Positions 47,407 to 56,770 of a stretch of 64,000 nt of DNA are shown in pieces (within the stretch, counting starts at the first letter, position 1; each line of letters starts with the position of its first letter). The notes beneath the pieces are model-generated. The model saw only the letters and a program-made list of their open reading frames with translations, made no database searches and was not told the origin of the DNA. The position numbers and the translations under genes are program-made. Origin of the DNA: Klebsiella spallanzanii (lineage in GTDB: Bacteria; Pseudomonadota; Gammaproteobacteria; Enterobacterales; Enterobacteriaceae). The DNA is taken from contig NZ_CABGGS010000034.1 of the NCBI RefSeq assembly GCF_902158555.1, positions 469,771 to 533,770 of the forward strand, read 5' to 3'.

Positions 47407-49563
47407 TCAGCCCTGCTGCTGGCGCAGCTGTAATAACGAGGCGACGGGCATCGGTTCGCTAAAATAGAATCCCTGTAATCTGTCGCATCCCGCTCGCCGC
47501 AGCAACGCCAGCTGTTGTTGATTCTCAACGCCTTCCGCCACCACCGTAATGCCTAACGCTCCGGCAATACGTACGGTGCCACGAACCAGCTCCGCCGCCT
47601 GGGTATCAACATCCACCAGCCCGGCCAGTGATTTATCGATTTTCAGACTGTCAAAGCTGAAGCTGCGTAAATAGCCGATGCTGGAGTATCCGGTGCCAAA
47701 ATCATCCAGCGCCACCGCAATCCCCAGCGATTTTAAGTTTTCAATCGCCGCCCTGGCACGGTTGGGATTCTCCAGTACGTAGCTTTCAGTGACCTCAAGC
47801 TGTAGCCGACGGGCCGGGAAATGGCAGCGCCCCAACACCTGTACCACCCGCGACTCAAATTCCGGGTCGCGAAACTGCGCCGGTGAAATATTCACCGATA
47901 GCAGCAGGTCGCCTAATGGCTGCAGGTCGCTACAGGCACGATGGAGAACAAACTGGCCAAGCGCGTAGATCAAACCGCTGCTTTCAGCGATACCGATAAA
48001 AGCGTCCGGCGGCAGCGCACCCTGCGGGCGTCGTGGCCAGCGCAGCAACGCTTCCACACCTTCCATAACCAGCGTATCGGCGTTAACAATCGGCTGATAC
48101 CAGACATCGAACTCATCGTTTTCCAGTCCCTGACGAATGCCGTTTTCGATATTGAGCTGATACTGCCGCGCGTCACTGAGCGCTTCGTCATACCAGGTCG
48201 TGCGCCCTTTCCCGGTTTTTTTCGAATGGTACATGGCAATATCGGCGCGACGAAAAAGCTCGGTGCTGGAACAGCTTACAGGAACGCCGCTGGCGATACC
48301 GATGCTGGCGCTGATATAGATTTTTCGCTCACTCAGCGTAACGGGTGCCTTCAAGAGTTCCAACACCGCCCAGGCAAAGGCCGATGCCTGATTCACCGCC
48401 TGTTCGCCGCTGACCGTCATCGCGAACTCGTCACCGCCCATACGCGCCAGCATCCCGCCGGGTGGAACACGCTCCCGCAGCTCTTTGGCGATATGGGTAA
48501 TCAGCGCATCGCCAACATCGTGGCCGTAGTTATCATTAACATCTTTAAAACCGTCGAGATCGATAAACACTACGCTTTGCGTTTGATACTGCGAATTTTC
48601 ACAAACCTGATTCAGCCGCTCGATTAGCGCCCGGCGGTTAGGCAAGCGGCTAAGCCAGTCGGTCATGGCGATATTGCGCGCCAGCTTTTCACCGCGCGCT
48701 AGCTTGTAAAGCCCCAGACTGCTAAACAGAATAAACAGCAGGATCAGCCCAGCCGCTACCGCAGCAATTAGCCGAATACTGTTCGATGCCGCCCGCGATG
48801 CCTCCGCACCGGGAAGTCCAGGCTGCCAGCTCAGGTAACCCACGATTTCTCCGGCATGAGTACGCAGCGGAATACTGTATTCACCGCCGGTGGGAGTGAC
48901 GTGCAAATTGCGAATCTGAAAGGTATCACCAAGGCGTTCGAGCATTTGCGGGTTAATGTGCCGGGTAATCACCAGATAGCGGCGGGTATCATCATGCACC
49001 TGCAGGCGTCCAACCGTTGGGCGAATCAGGCCAATACCGATAAACGCAATACCGACGCGGGTGCGGGTGATGCCCGCATAAGCGCTTTTACCGCTGCGCA
49101 GCGCAGCGGCATGCTGCGAGATGAGTGTATGAAAACCCTTGCCTAAAAATTCCGTATCCTGCTCGGTAAAACTCTGGCTACGAAATGATCCCCACAAAAC
49201 GTGATAGTGCTGGTCCAGCACGAAAGTGCCATCATAAAGATTGTTGATTTTAAAACCCGATCCCCATGAATTATAAAGCCATTGAGAATCGAGCTTCTCC
49301 GCATAGGTCTGATGAACCGCATCATCCCAGATGGAGTTATCCATCACCAACGACTGCACGCGGTTGACCGAGGTCTGCACCGCGCCATCCACCGATAGCA
49401 CAGAGCGATGTTTATCAATTTCGTTCGCTTTCTGGCCAATCAGATGCTGGGAAAGGTAGAGCAGAAAAATAACGGACACGATTAAGCCGATCCCGGCAAG
49501 GAAGATCATGATGGAAAGCGTTCTGGCGGAGGGAATATTGCGCCAACCTAACGAGTGAATCAT
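47407..49563 (-). CDS. Membrane CHASE4-GGDEF-EAL cyclic-di-GMP protein
   Basis: 718 residues. TM helix about 15-37, periplasmic CHASE4 domain (NSIWDDAVHQTY, FVLDQHYHVLWGS), TM helix about 262-285, GGDEF domain with intact ARMGGDEFAM, and EAL domain with intact EALLRWPRR, SVNISPAQF, LEVTES, ALDDFGTGYSS, LKIDKSL and VAEGVEN. Both cyclase and phosphodiesterase active sites look complete, so net activity cannot be predicted. A second-messenger enzyme sensing something in the periplasm. Inserted relative to E. coli between ydgD and mdtI. Confidence 0.93.
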   Translation of the reverse strand: MIHSLGWRNIPSARTLSIMIFLAGIGLIVSVIFLLYLSQHLIGQKANEIDKHRSVLSVDGAVQTSVNRVQSLVMDNSIWDDAVHQTYAEKLDSQWLYNSWGSGFKINNLYDGTFVLDQHYHVLWGSFRSQSFTEQDTEFLGKGFHTLISQHAAALRSGKSAYAGITRTRVGIAFIGIGLIRPTVGRLQVHDDTRRYLVITRHINPQMLERLGDTFQIRNLHVTPTGGEYSIPLRTHAGEIVGYLSWQPGLPGAEASRAASNSIRLIAAVAAGLILLFILFSSLGLYKLARGEKLARNIAMTDWLSRLPNRRALIERLNQVCENSQYQTQSVVFIDLDGFKDVNDNYGHDVGDALITHIAKELRERVPPGGMLARMGGDEFAMTVSGEQAVNQASAFAWAVLELLKAPVTLSERKIYISASIGIASGVPVSCSSTELFRRADIAMYHSKKTGKGRTTWYDEALSDARQYQLNIENGIRQGLENDEFDVWYQPIVNADTLVMEGVEALLRWPRRPQGALPPDAFIGIAESSGLIYALGQFVLHRACSDLQPLGDLLLSVNISPAQFRDPEFESRVVQVLGRCHFPARRLQLEVTESYVLENPNRARAAIENLKSLGIAVALDDFGTGYSSIGYLRSFSFDSLKIDKSLAGLVDVDTQAAELVRGTVRIAGALGITVVAEGVENQQQLALLRRAGCDRLQGFYFSEPMPVASLLQLRQQQG

Positions 49564-49640
49564 GTTCTGCCCTCATCATGGCCGGTCAGGAGATACGCCG
49601 AACTGGCTCTTTTTTAAGAGTAATACAGAGGGCAGAATTT

Positions 49641-49662
49641 GCCGCCTGCATTCACAGGCGGC
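49641..49662 (-). terminator. Terminator of mdtJI
   Basis: GCCGCCTG-6 bases-CAGGCGGC seven bases after the mdtI stop; minus strand continues AAATTCT. Confidence 0.55.
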
Positions 49663-49668
49663 ATCACA

Positions 49669-49998
49669 TCAGGCGAGTTTAATTAGCACCATGCCAACGA
49701 CCAAAAGCAACAAACCGGCCCAGCCTTTATGGTTCAGACGCTGGCCAAACAGTATCCAACCGGCGGCAATGGTCGCCGCGATACCGAAACCGCCCCACAG
49801 TGCATAGGCCACCGACAGGTCAATCCCCTTAACCGCCTGCGAAAGCGCGCTAAATGCGCCAAGGACCGCCACCAAGGACATCACGCCGTAGAATTTACGC
49901 CGGAAGCCGTCGGAAAACTTCAGAAAAACGTTGGCGATAATTTCCAGCACAATCGCCAGCGCCAGCCAGGCGGCATGGATCCACTCAAACTGTTGCAT
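49669..49998 (-). CDS. mdtI: Spermidine export protein MdtI
   Basis: 109 residues, four helices, small multidrug resistance family; Glu in [16 protein letters not shown] is the conserved membrane Glu, followed by SDGFRRKF and AYALWGGFG. Works only as a heterodimer with MdtJ to export spermidine. Its first 14 bases overlap the end of mdtJ. Confidence 0.95.
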   Translation of the reverse strand: MQQFEWIHAAWLALAIVLEIIANVFLKFSDGFRRKFYGVMSLVAVLGAFSALSQAVKGIDLSVAYALWGGFGIAATIAAGWILFGQRLNHKGWAGLLLLVVGMVLIKLA

Positions 49999-50347
49999 GA
50001 GCCGTCTCCTTGCCCGGTTTCACCGCTTTCTTCGTTCCGGATTTGATCAATACAATCCCGGCAACCAGGGTGACCAGACCTGCGATTTTTATCGTCGACA
50101 GCGTCTCATCGAACAGCAGGACGCTGAAAATAGTGATCAGTAAAATACCGATCCCTTCCCACAGGGCGTAGGCCACGCCAAGGGCGATTTTTTTCACCGC
50201 GAAAGCCAGAAAAATATAAGAAAGCGCAATCATTACCAGCATTAAAATAAAACCAGCATGCCCACCGCTGACGCTTGCCCATTTCATCGACAGGGTGCCG
50301 GTAATTTCAGCAACGATAGCTAAAGCTAATAAAATCCAATAAAACAT
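49985..50347 (-). CDS. mdtJ: Spermidine export protein MdtJ
   Basis: 120 residues, four helices; conserved Glu in [18 protein letters not shown] and [12 protein letters not shown]. The C-terminus has a Lys-rich cytoplasmic tail ([12 protein letters not shown]). Strong ribosome site AGGAGAAGGG. Downstream of the leader ORF at 50465-50563. Confidence 0.95.
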   Translation of the reverse strand: MFYWILLALAIVAEITGTLSMKWASVSGGHAGFILMLVMIALSYIFLAFAVKKIALGVAYALWEGIGILLITIFSVLLFDETLSTIKIAGLVTLVAGIVLIKSGTKKAVKPGKETAHATV

Positions 50348-50464
50348 GATCCCTTCTCCTGCTTGAGAATATAATCCATTACGGCTTACAGCGAAGTAAA
50401 CCGGAAAAATTCTGACGTTATTTTAGCCGTGCGCAGCGCGCCAGCTCAGGCAGAGAGAAGAAGA

Positions 50465-50563
50465 CTATAGCGCCGAGCGCCAGTGCTGCTCGCCAAGGAA
50501 GCGGGAGTTGAAGAGGGATACTGCAGGGTGATGAGAAATATACATCCTGAACTGATTGTCCAT
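50465..50563 (-). CDS. mdtU: Probable MdtU leader peptide upstream of mdtJ
   Basis: A 32-codon ORF, 117 bases before mdtJ on the same strand, starting MDNQFRMYISHHPAVS and ending GEQHWRSAL. E. coli carries a leader ORF of similar size (mdtU) in the mdtJI 5' region that couples expression to spermidine. Position, strand and length fit. The ribosome site is weak, which is common in leader ORFs. The same frame is open for another 29 codons upstream, so a longer start (50650) cannot be excluded. Confidence 0.55.
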   Translation of the reverse strand: MDNQFRMYISHHPAVSLFNSRFLGEQHWRSAL

Positions 50564-50869
50564 AAAATTACAATTATCCGCGGTATTGCTTCTCGTCATT
50601 TGCGGATGAAAATTGTCCTCAGTAGTTATACACAAGCAGATTTGTACCATAACGCTACATTTAACTCAAAGTCTTTGCAGTTCTTTACCTCGGATATTTG
50701 ATTTTGATTAGCTTTTTCTGATCCCGTTCGCCATTATGATCCCACTCTATCAATTATAAATAAGCGGGCCGTTTTTTTCTTTTTAGCAGATACGCAGCGT
50801 TGAGACGCCGACTTTGCCAGCGTCTACAATGAATTCACATTAGACTCAATTTTTCTCGCAGGGAGCGGT
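50564..50869. other. Divergent promoter region of mdtUJI and tqsA
   Basis: AT-rich, no further gene. Contains AGACGC/GCGTCT (50803-50825), an inverted repeat 45 bases before tqsA. Confidence 0.4.
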
Positions 50870-51904
50870 ATGGCCAAACCCATTATCACGCTTAACGCCT
50901 TAAAGATAGTCATCATGCTCGGCATGCTGGTTATCATTCTCACCGGCATTCGCTTCGCGGCGGATATCATCGTTCCTTTTGTTCTGGCGCTATTCCTGGC
51001 GGTGGTCATCAACCCGTTGGTTCAGCTTATGGTGCGCTGCCGGGTACCGCGGGTGCTGGCTATTTCTCTGCTGGTTGGTCTGATTGTCCTGCTGGCCGTT
51101 GTGCTGCTGGCCTCTCTCGGCACCTCGCTTAACGAACTGGCGCGCACCCTGCCGCAGTATCGCAATTATCTCTATGAACCGATGCAGACCATTGCGCCGT
51201 GGTTACAGCGCTTTGGTTTTACCGTGTCGGTGGTTGAGCTGAATAAGTATATTGATCCCAATGCGGTGATGACGCTGGTCACCAGCCTGCTGACGCAGCT
51301 TTCTAACGCCATGTCCTCTATCTTCCTGCTGCTGCTGACGGTGGTGTTTATGCTGCTTGAGGTCCCGCAGCTTCCCGTCAAGCTGCAACAGCTGATGTCC
51401 CGACCGGTGGAAGGCATGGGGGCAATTCAGCGCGCACTGGATAGCGTCTCCCACTACCTGGTGTTAAAAACCGCCATTAGCCTGGTAACCGGCCTGGTGG
51501 TCTGGGGGATGCTGGTGCTGCTGGATGTGCGTTTTGCCTTTATGTGGGGGCTACTGGCTTTTGCGCTCAACTACATTCCCAACATTGGTTCAGTTCTCGC
51601 GGCGATCCCGCCTATTTTGCAGGTGTTGGTTTTTGGCGGTCTGTACGACGCGCTGGTGGTTCTGGCGGGCTATCTGGTCATTAATCTGGTGTTCGGCAAT
51701 ATCCTTGAACCGCGCATTATGGGCCGTGGCCTGGGGCTATCGACGCTGGTGGTCTTCCTGTCATTGATTTTCTGGGGCTGGCTGCTGGGGCCGGTAGGTA
51801 TGCTGCTCTCAGTGCCGCTGACGATTATCGTCAAAATCGCCCTCGAGCAGACGGTCGCCGGGCAAAGCATTGCCTTTCTGCTGAGTGACCTGAGTAAAAA
51901 CTAA
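50870..51904 (+). CDS. tqsA: AI-2 exporter TqsA (AI-2E family)
   Basis: 344 residues, seven to eight helices, AI-2E/UPF0118 family: [56 protein letters not shown]. Exports autoinducer-2. Same order as E. coli mdtJ-tqsA. GGGAG ribosome site. In E. coli pntAB follows; here the mdc cluster does, so collinearity ends at this point. Confidence 0.94.
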   Translation: MAKPIITLNALKIVIMLGMLVIILTGIRFAADIIVPFVLALFLAVVINPLVQLMVRCRVPRVLAISLLVGLIVLLAVVLLASLGTSLNELARTLPQYRNYLYEPMQTIAPWLQRFGFTVSVVELNKYIDPNAVMTLVTSLLTQLSNAMSSIFLLLLTVVFMLLEVPQLPVKLQQLMSRPVEGMGAIQRALDSVSHYLVLKTAISLVTGLVVWGMLVLLDVRFAFMWGLLAFALNYIPNIGSVLAAIPPILQVLVFGGLYDALVVLAGYLVINLVFGNILEPRIMGRGLGLSTLVVFLSLIFWGWLLGPVGMLLSVPLTIIVKIALEQTVAGQSIAFLLSDLSKN

Positions 51905-51912
51905 CGACATTT

Positions 51913-52002
51913 CCCCGGAGGCGATGCTGGCGCATCTGTCCGGGCTACCAGCCCGCAGACGGCGGTGAATCCGTAGCCCGGTCAGCGCAGCGCCACCGGG
52001 TT
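51913..52002. repeat. REP pair (BIME) after tqsA
   Basis: Two palindromic units in opposite orientation: 51913-51948 ending CCGGGCTAC, and 51973-52002 beginning GTAGCCCGGTCAGCGCAGCG. The second has TTCTTTTT after it and may also terminate tqsA. Confidence 0.75.
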
Positions 52003-52051
52003 CTTTTTATACACATCCTCCATACCTGTAGACCAATCATTCATTTTCATT

Positions 52052-52067
52052 ATTGATCGCCATCACA
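52052..52067 (+). promoter_or_regulatory. Possible CRP site upstream of mdcA
   Basis: ATTGATCGCCATCACA matches TGTGA-N6-TCACA at 8 of 10 positions, 134 bases before mdcA. Weak evidence. Confidence 0.3.
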
Positions 52068-52200
52068 TCTCTCACCCGCCAATCATTACTCTTACGCTAA
52101 CAATTCGCCGTCAGCGTTAATTGATGCCTGCCACGTCGGGACGCACACTTACTCCCACACCAGGACAATCAAAACGATTTGTCGAATCAGGAGGTTAACA

Positions 52201-53856
52201 ATGAGTGCCGAACAAACGACCGGACGGGTCTGGAACCGTCGCCGGACGGAAAAACAGCGGCGACTGGCCGAGGCTAAGATCTCAGGTAAAGTCATTCCCA
52301 CCGACCAGCTGGTTGCGGTTCTGGAACATTTGCTGGCTCCCGGCGACCGTGTGGTGCTGGAAGGCAACAACCAGAAACAGGCCGATTTTCTCTCGCGGAT
52401 GCTGGCGGAAGTCAACCCGCAAAAAATCCACGACCTGCACATGATTATGCCAAGCGTCGGGCGCAGCGAGCACCTGGATCTCTTCGAAAAAGGCATCGCC
52501 CGCAAACTTGATTTCTCTTTCTCCGGCACCCAAAGCCTGCGTATTTCGCAGTTGCTGGAAGATGGCCTGCTGGAAATTGGCGCGATCCACACCTATATCG
52601 AGCTCTACTCCCGTCTGTACGTCGACCTGTCGCCGAACGTCGCCCTGATCGCCGGTTTCAAAGCCGACCGCAAAGGTAATCTCTACACCGGGGCAAGTAC
52701 CGAAGATACTCCGGCGCTGGTTGAAGCCGCCGCCTTCCATGACGGTATCGTCATTGCGCAGGTCAACGAGCTGGTTGACGACGAATGCGACCTGCCGCGC
52801 GTCGATATCCCCGGTTCGTGGATTGACTACGTCGTTGTCGCCGACAAACCGTTCTTTATCGAACCTCTGTTTACCCGCGACCCGCGCCTGATCAAACAGG
52901 AACATATCCTGATGGCGATGATGGCGATCAAAGGCATCTACGCCGAGCATCAGGTGCAATCGCTAAACCACGGTATCGGCTTTAACACCGCCGCCATCGA
53001 ACTGCTGCTGCCTACCTACGGCGAGCAGCTCGGCCTGAAGGGCAAAATCTGTAAACACTGGACCCTGAACCCGCATCCGACGCTGATCCCGGCCATTGAG
53101 AGCGGCTGGGTAGAGAGCGTGCACTGCTTCGGCGGCGAACTGGGGATGGAAGAGTACATCCGCGCCCGCCCTGACGTGTTCTTTACCGGCGCAGATGGCT
53201 CCATGCGCTCTAACCGCGCCTTCTGCCAGCTGGCAGGCCAGTACGCGGTGGATATGTTTATCGGCTCGACGCTCCAGGTGGATGGCTACGCCAACTCCTC
53301 AACCGTCACCCGTGGGCGTCTTTCCGGCTTCGGCGGTGCGCCGAATATGGGCCATGACCCGCACGGTCGTCGTCACGCCACCCCGGCCTGGCTGAATATG
53401 ATTACCGAACCGGACCCAATGCAGCGCGGCAAAAAGCTGGTGGTGCAGATGGTGGAAACCTTCCAGGCGGGCGTTAAACCAACCTTCGTAGAAAAACTGG
53501 ATGCTATTGAAGTGGCGAAAACCTCCGGAATGCCGCTGGCGCCAGTAATGATTTACGGCGATGACGTCACCCACGTGCTGACCGAAGAAGGCATCGCTTA
53601 TCTCTATCGCGCGGAAAGTCTTGAGGAGCGCCGGGCGATGGTCGCAGCGGTGGCCGGGATCACCGATATCGGCCTCGGCGTTGACGCCAAACGCGTGGCC
53701 GAACTGCGCCGCAGCGGAAAAGTGGTGTACCCGGAAGATATCGGTATTCGCCGTAGCGACGCCACCCGTTCGTTGCTGGCCGCTGGCAGCGTCGCCGACC
53801 TGGTTGAATGGTCCGACGGCCTGTACAACCCACCGGCAAAATTCCGGAGCTGGTAA
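52201..53856 (+). CDS. mdcA: Malonate decarboxylase alpha subunit (acetyl-ACP:malonate ACP transferase) MdcA
   Basis: 551 residues, CoA-transferase family I-related. It exchanges the acetyl group on the carrier protein for malonate. Start ATG 52201 with perfect AGGAGG. Recognisable stretches: VLEGNNQKQADFLSRML, FSFSGTQSLRISQLLEDG, GRLSGFGGAPNMGHDPHGRR. First gene of mdcABCDEFGH; its stop overlaps mdcB (TAATG). Confidence 0.95.
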   Translation: MSAEQTTGRVWNRRRTEKQRRLAEAKISGKVIPTDQLVAVLEHLLAPGDRVVLEGNNQKQADFLSRMLAEVNPQKIHDLHMIMPSVGRSEHLDLFEKGIARKLDFSFSGTQSLRISQLLEDGLLEIGAIHTYIELYSRLYVDLSPNVALIAGFKADRKGNLYTGASTEDTPALVEAAAFHDGIVIAQVNELVDDECDLPRVDIPGSWIDYVVVADKPFFIEPLFTRDPRLIKQEHILMAMMAIKGIYAEHQVQSLNHGIGFNTAAIELLLPTYGEQLGLKGKICKHWTLNPHPTLIPAIESGWVESVHCFGGELGMEEYIRARPDVFFTGADGSMRSNRAFCQLAGQYAVDMFIGSTLQVDGYANSSTVTRGRLSGFGGAPNMGHDPHGRRHATPAWLNMITEPDPMQRGKKLVVQMVETFQAGVKPTFVEKLDAIEVAKTSGMPLAPVMIYGDDVTHVLTEEGIAYLYRAESLEERRAMVAAVAGITDIGLGVDAKRVAELRRSGKVVYPEDIGIRRSDATRSLLAAGSVADLVEWSDGLYNPPAKFRSW

Positions 53857-54698
53857 TGAAAAACCTCTCTCCCCAACTCGCAGAAACCCGGGCCCGGCGT
53901 CTGGCGCAAATCGCCAGCGACTGCCTGATCGACGAAGCGCGCCTTAGCCCGAAACCGGGCCTGGTTGATAGCCGTGGCAACGGCGCGCATCAGGACCTGA
54001 ATCTGGCGCTAATGGAGCGCTCAGCCCACAGCCTGACACCGACTTTTCACGCGCTGGCACAGCAAAGCTGGCTGCGCCCGGTTGATATCGCCCTGCGCGA
54101 GACCGTTGGTCGTCTGGGTCGTGAAGGCGAAGCGCAGATGATGCAAGCGACGGCGGGGGTCAACACCCATCGCGGCGCTATCTGGGCCCTTGGCCTGCTG
54201 GTCAGCGCAACGGCCATGCTGGGGGGAAAAGGTCATTCACAGAGAATCGCGGAAACTGCCGCCGCCCTCGCCCGCTTGCCGGATACCTGCGCGCCGAAGA
54301 CCTTCAGTAAAGGTCTGCGCGCCAGCCGCCGCTGGCAGGTGCCGGGTGCGCGTGAAGAGGCGCAGTGCGCTTTTCCGCACATCACCACCCTGGCGCTGCC
54401 GCAGCTACTGCACAGCCGGGCGCAGGGGGCCAGCGAAGAGCAGGCCCGCCTGGACGCGCTGATGGCGATTATGACGTCGCTTAGCGATACCTGCGTGCTC
54501 TCCCGCGCCGGAATGGCGGGACTTGACGCCATGCAGCAAGGCGCGGCCGAGGTACTGACCGCCGGAGGATGTGCGACAGCTACGGGCCGGGCCGCTCTGG
54601 CGCAACTTGATGCCCAGATGCTGGCGCAGAACGCCTCGCCGGGTGGCGCGGCTGACCTGCTCGCCGCCACCCTGTTTCTCGACCGGGTTTCCGCCTAA
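53856..54698 (+). CDS. mdcB: Triphosphoribosyl-dephospho-CoA synthase MdcB
   Basis: 280 residues from ATG 53856 overlapping the mdcA stop by one base. CitG family: SPKPGLVDSRGNGAHQDLNL, TAGVNTHRGAIWALG and LSDTCVLSRAG. Makes the precursor of the 2'-(5''-phosphoribosyl)-3'-dephospho-CoA prosthetic group from ATP and dephospho-CoA. MdcG then attaches it to MdcC. Confidence 0.95.
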   Translation: MKNLSPQLAETRARRLAQIASDCLIDEARLSPKPGLVDSRGNGAHQDLNLALMERSAHSLTPTFHALAQQSWLRPVDIALRETVGRLGREGEAQMMQATAGVNTHRGAIWALGLLVSATAMLGGKGHSQRIAETAAALARLPDTCAPKTFSKGLRASRRWQVPGAREEAQCAFPHITTLALPQLLHSRAQGASEEQARLDALMAIMTSLSDTCVLSRAGMAGLDAMQQGAAEVLTAGGCATATGRAALAQLDAQMLAQNASPGGAADLLAATLFLDRVSA

Positions 54699-54715
54699 CG
54701 CATTCAGAGGATGTT

Positions 54716-55015
54716 ATGGAACAGATTAAATTGTCATTTCCTGCCAACCGCGCCCTCAGCGGCAAAGCGCTGGCAGGCGTTGTAGGCTCCGGCGATATGG
54801 AAGTGCTCTATACCGCAGGACAGAGCAACACACTCAACGTAGAAATCACCACCTCGGTGGACAACAGCCAGGCGCGCTGGAACGCGCTGTTCGACCGCCT
54901 GAACCTGGTTAACGGCCTGCCCGGCGGGCTGCTGGTTATCCACGATTTCGGTGCCACGCCGGGCGTGGCGCGCATCCGCATTGAACAGGTTTTTGAGGAG
55001 GTGGCTCATGCGTAA
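54716..55015 (+). CDS. mdcC: Malonate decarboxylase acyl carrier protein MdcC
   Basis: 99 residues. Ser25 in GVVGSGDMEVLY is the serine that carries the phosphoribosyl-dephospho-CoA thiol group in the Klebsiella enzyme. Acyl carrier (delta) subunit; acetyl and malonyl groups ride on it. Ribosome site GAGGATG; its end overlaps the mdcD start. Confidence 0.95.
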   Translation: MEQIKLSFPANRALSGKALAGVVGSGDMEVLYTAGQSNTLNVEITTSVDNSQARWNALFDRLNLVNGLPGGLLVIHDFGATPGVARIRIEQVFEEVAHA

Positions 55016-55841
55016 CGATCGTAGCTTTATTGAACTGCGCGCCCGCGAACGCGCCCGCACCCTGCTGGACGGCGGCAGCTATCGCGAGCTGCTCGACCCG
55101 TTCGAAGGCATCATGTCGCCGTGGCTGGGCGCGCAGGGTATCGTCCCGCAGTCCGATGACGGCATGGTCGTCGCGAAAGGCACCATTAACGGTCAACCCG
55201 CGGTGGTGATCGCCATCGAAGGCACCTTCCAGGGCGGCAGCATGGGCGAAGTCTCCGGCGCGAAAATGGCCGCCGCGCTCGAGCTGGCGGCGGAAGATAA
55301 CCGCAACGGTATCCCCACCCAGGCGGTACTGTGTCTGGAGACCGGCGGCGTGCGTCTGCAGGAGGCCAATCTGGGCCTTGCCGCCATCGCCGATATTCAC
55401 GCCGCGATTGTCGACCTCCGTCGCTACACCCCGGTGGTCGGTATTATCACCGGCACCGTCGGCTGCTTCGGTGGGATGTCCATCGCCGCAGCGCTGTGCA
55501 GCTACCTGATTGTCACTCGCGAAGCGCGTCTGGGCCTCAACGGACCACAGGTTATCGAACAGGAAGCAGGCATTGAAGAGTATGACTCCCGCGACCGTCC
55601 GTTTATCTGGAGCATGACCGGCGGCGAAATTCGCTACGCCAGCGGCCTGGTGGATGCGCTGGTGGGCGACGGCGTCAACGCGGTGAAAACGGCGATGAAC
55701 GAAGCGATTGCCCAGGGCGTACCGACCCAGCATCGCAGCGACAAATATGATGATTTCCTGACCCGTTTGACCCACTTCGATACCCGCCAGCAAGCGGATA
55801 CCGCGCAGATCAAACAGCTATTCGCCCGGGAGGAGAAATAA
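55008..55841 (+). CDS. mdcD: Malonyl-S-ACP decarboxylase beta subunit MdcD
   Basis: 277 residues from ATG 55008, which lies inside the mdcC end and has GAGGAGG upstream. Carboxyltransferase (crotonase-like) fold: GTFQGGSMGEVSGAK, ETGGVRLQEANLG, ITGTVGCFGGMS and GLNGPQVIEQEAG. With MdcE it decarboxylates malonyl-ACP to acetyl-ACP, without biotin in this soluble type. Confidence 0.95.
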   Translation: MRNDRSFIELRARERARTLLDGGSYRELLDPFEGIMSPWLGAQGIVPQSDDGMVVAKGTINGQPAVVIAIEGTFQGGSMGEVSGAKMAAALELAAEDNRNGIPTQAVLCLETGGVRLQEANLGLAAIADIHAAIVDLRRYTPVVGIITGTVGCFGGMSIAAALCSYLIVTREARLGLNGPQVIEQEAGIEEYDSRDRPFIWSMTGGEIRYASGLVDALVGDGVNAVKTAMNEAIAQGVPTQHRSDKYDDFLTRLTHFDTRQQADTAQIKQLFAREEK

Positions 55842-56641
55842 TGAGTCAGTTCACTAATCGCGCCGCGCTGTGGCTAAACCAGCTGGCACCGAATGCCCCG
55901 CTGATGAGCGGTCTGTGCCCGTCAGTACAGGTTGCCGATGCCGATTTTAACGGCGAATCCGTACGTTTTATCGCCGTGGTGCCGGATGCGAATAACCACT
56001 ACCCGCGCGCCGCTCAGGGTGAAGTCGGTCTGCTCGAAGGCTGGACGCTGGCGAAAGTGGTTAACGAAACTATCGACGCCGATGCGGATAACCCGGTGAA
56101 GCGCCCGATTATTGCGGTTATTGATGTGCCAAGCCAGGCCTATGGTCGTCGTGAAGAGGCCTTCGGTATTCACCAGGCGCTGGCTGGGGCGGCTGGCGCT
56201 TATGCCAAAGCGCGTCTTGCTGGTCACCCGGTGATAGGCCTGATTGTCGGCAAAGCGATGTCCGGGGCGTTTCTGGCCCACGGCTACCAGGCCAACCGCC
56301 TGATCGCCTTTAACGACAGCGGCGTGCTGGTTCATGCGATGGGCAAAGAGTCTGCCGCGCGGATCACCCTGCGTACCGTTGAGGCGCTGGAGAAACTGGC
56401 GGCAACTATTCCGCCGATGGCCTATGACGTCAGCAACTACGCAACGCTCGGCCTGCTCTCCGCCCTGCTCGACATCAGCAATCCGGATGCCCCTGACGCC
56501 CGCGACCTGACGCTGGTCACCACCACCCTGCGCGACGCCATCGCTGACGCCCGCCAGGATGCCACGCTGAAGTGCCGCCTGGGTGCGGAGAACCGTCGTA
56601 GTTCCCAACAGGTGCGCGATCGCATGCGCGCCAGCTGGTAG
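55841..56641 (+). CDS. mdcE: Malonate decarboxylase gamma subunit MdcE
   Basis: 266 residues; ATG overlaps the mdcD stop (TAATG). Carboxyltransferase-like partner of MdcD: IAVIDVPSQAYGRREEAFGI, GKAMSGAFLAHGYQANR. A long structured gap separates it from mdcF. Confidence 0.94.
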   Translation: MSQFTNRAALWLNQLAPNAPLMSGLCPSVQVADADFNGESVRFIAVVPDANNHYPRAAQGEVGLLEGWTLAKVVNETIDADADNPVKRPIIAVIDVPSQAYGRREEAFGIHQALAGAAGAYAKARLAGHPVIGLIVGKAMSGAFLAHGYQANRLIAFNDSGVLVHAMGKESAARITLRTVEALEKLAATIPPMAYDVSNYATLGLLSALLDISNPDAPDARDLTLVTTTLRDAIADARQDATLKCRLGAENRRSSQQVRDRMRASW

Positions 56642-56643
56642 TC

Positions 56644-56720
56644 AGTCCCTAAGTAGAAGAAAACCTGCCGGAAGCGGCCGCCTGAGGCGCTCATTGAGCG
56701 CCTCAGGAAGGGACTGCTTT
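56644..56720 (+). promoter_or_regulatory. Nested multi-stem element between mdcE and mdcF
   Basis: A perfect 12-bp stem CCTGAGGCGCTC-ATT-GAGCGCCTCAGG (56681-56707) is enclosed by outer arms AGTCCCT (56644-56650) and AGGGACT (56709-56715), with a further small stem GCCG-GAAG-CGGC between, and is followed by CTTTT. It may be an attenuator or an RNA stability element that lowers expression of mdcFGH relative to mdcABCDE. Confidence 0.7.
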
Positions 56721-56770
56721 TAGAAATTATAACAATCGCGCCAGTACTCTATTCCATTTACAGGTGATTT

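Noticed and set aside
47941..48627. 228-codon + strand frame within the GGDEF-EAL gene
   Set aside because: Antisense to intact GGDEF and EAL motifs; composition not protein-like.
54936..55793. 285-codon minus-strand open frame across mdcD
   Set aside because: Low-complexity Gly/Ala/Asp-rich shadow of mdcD; sense strand is a certain gene with coupled starts.
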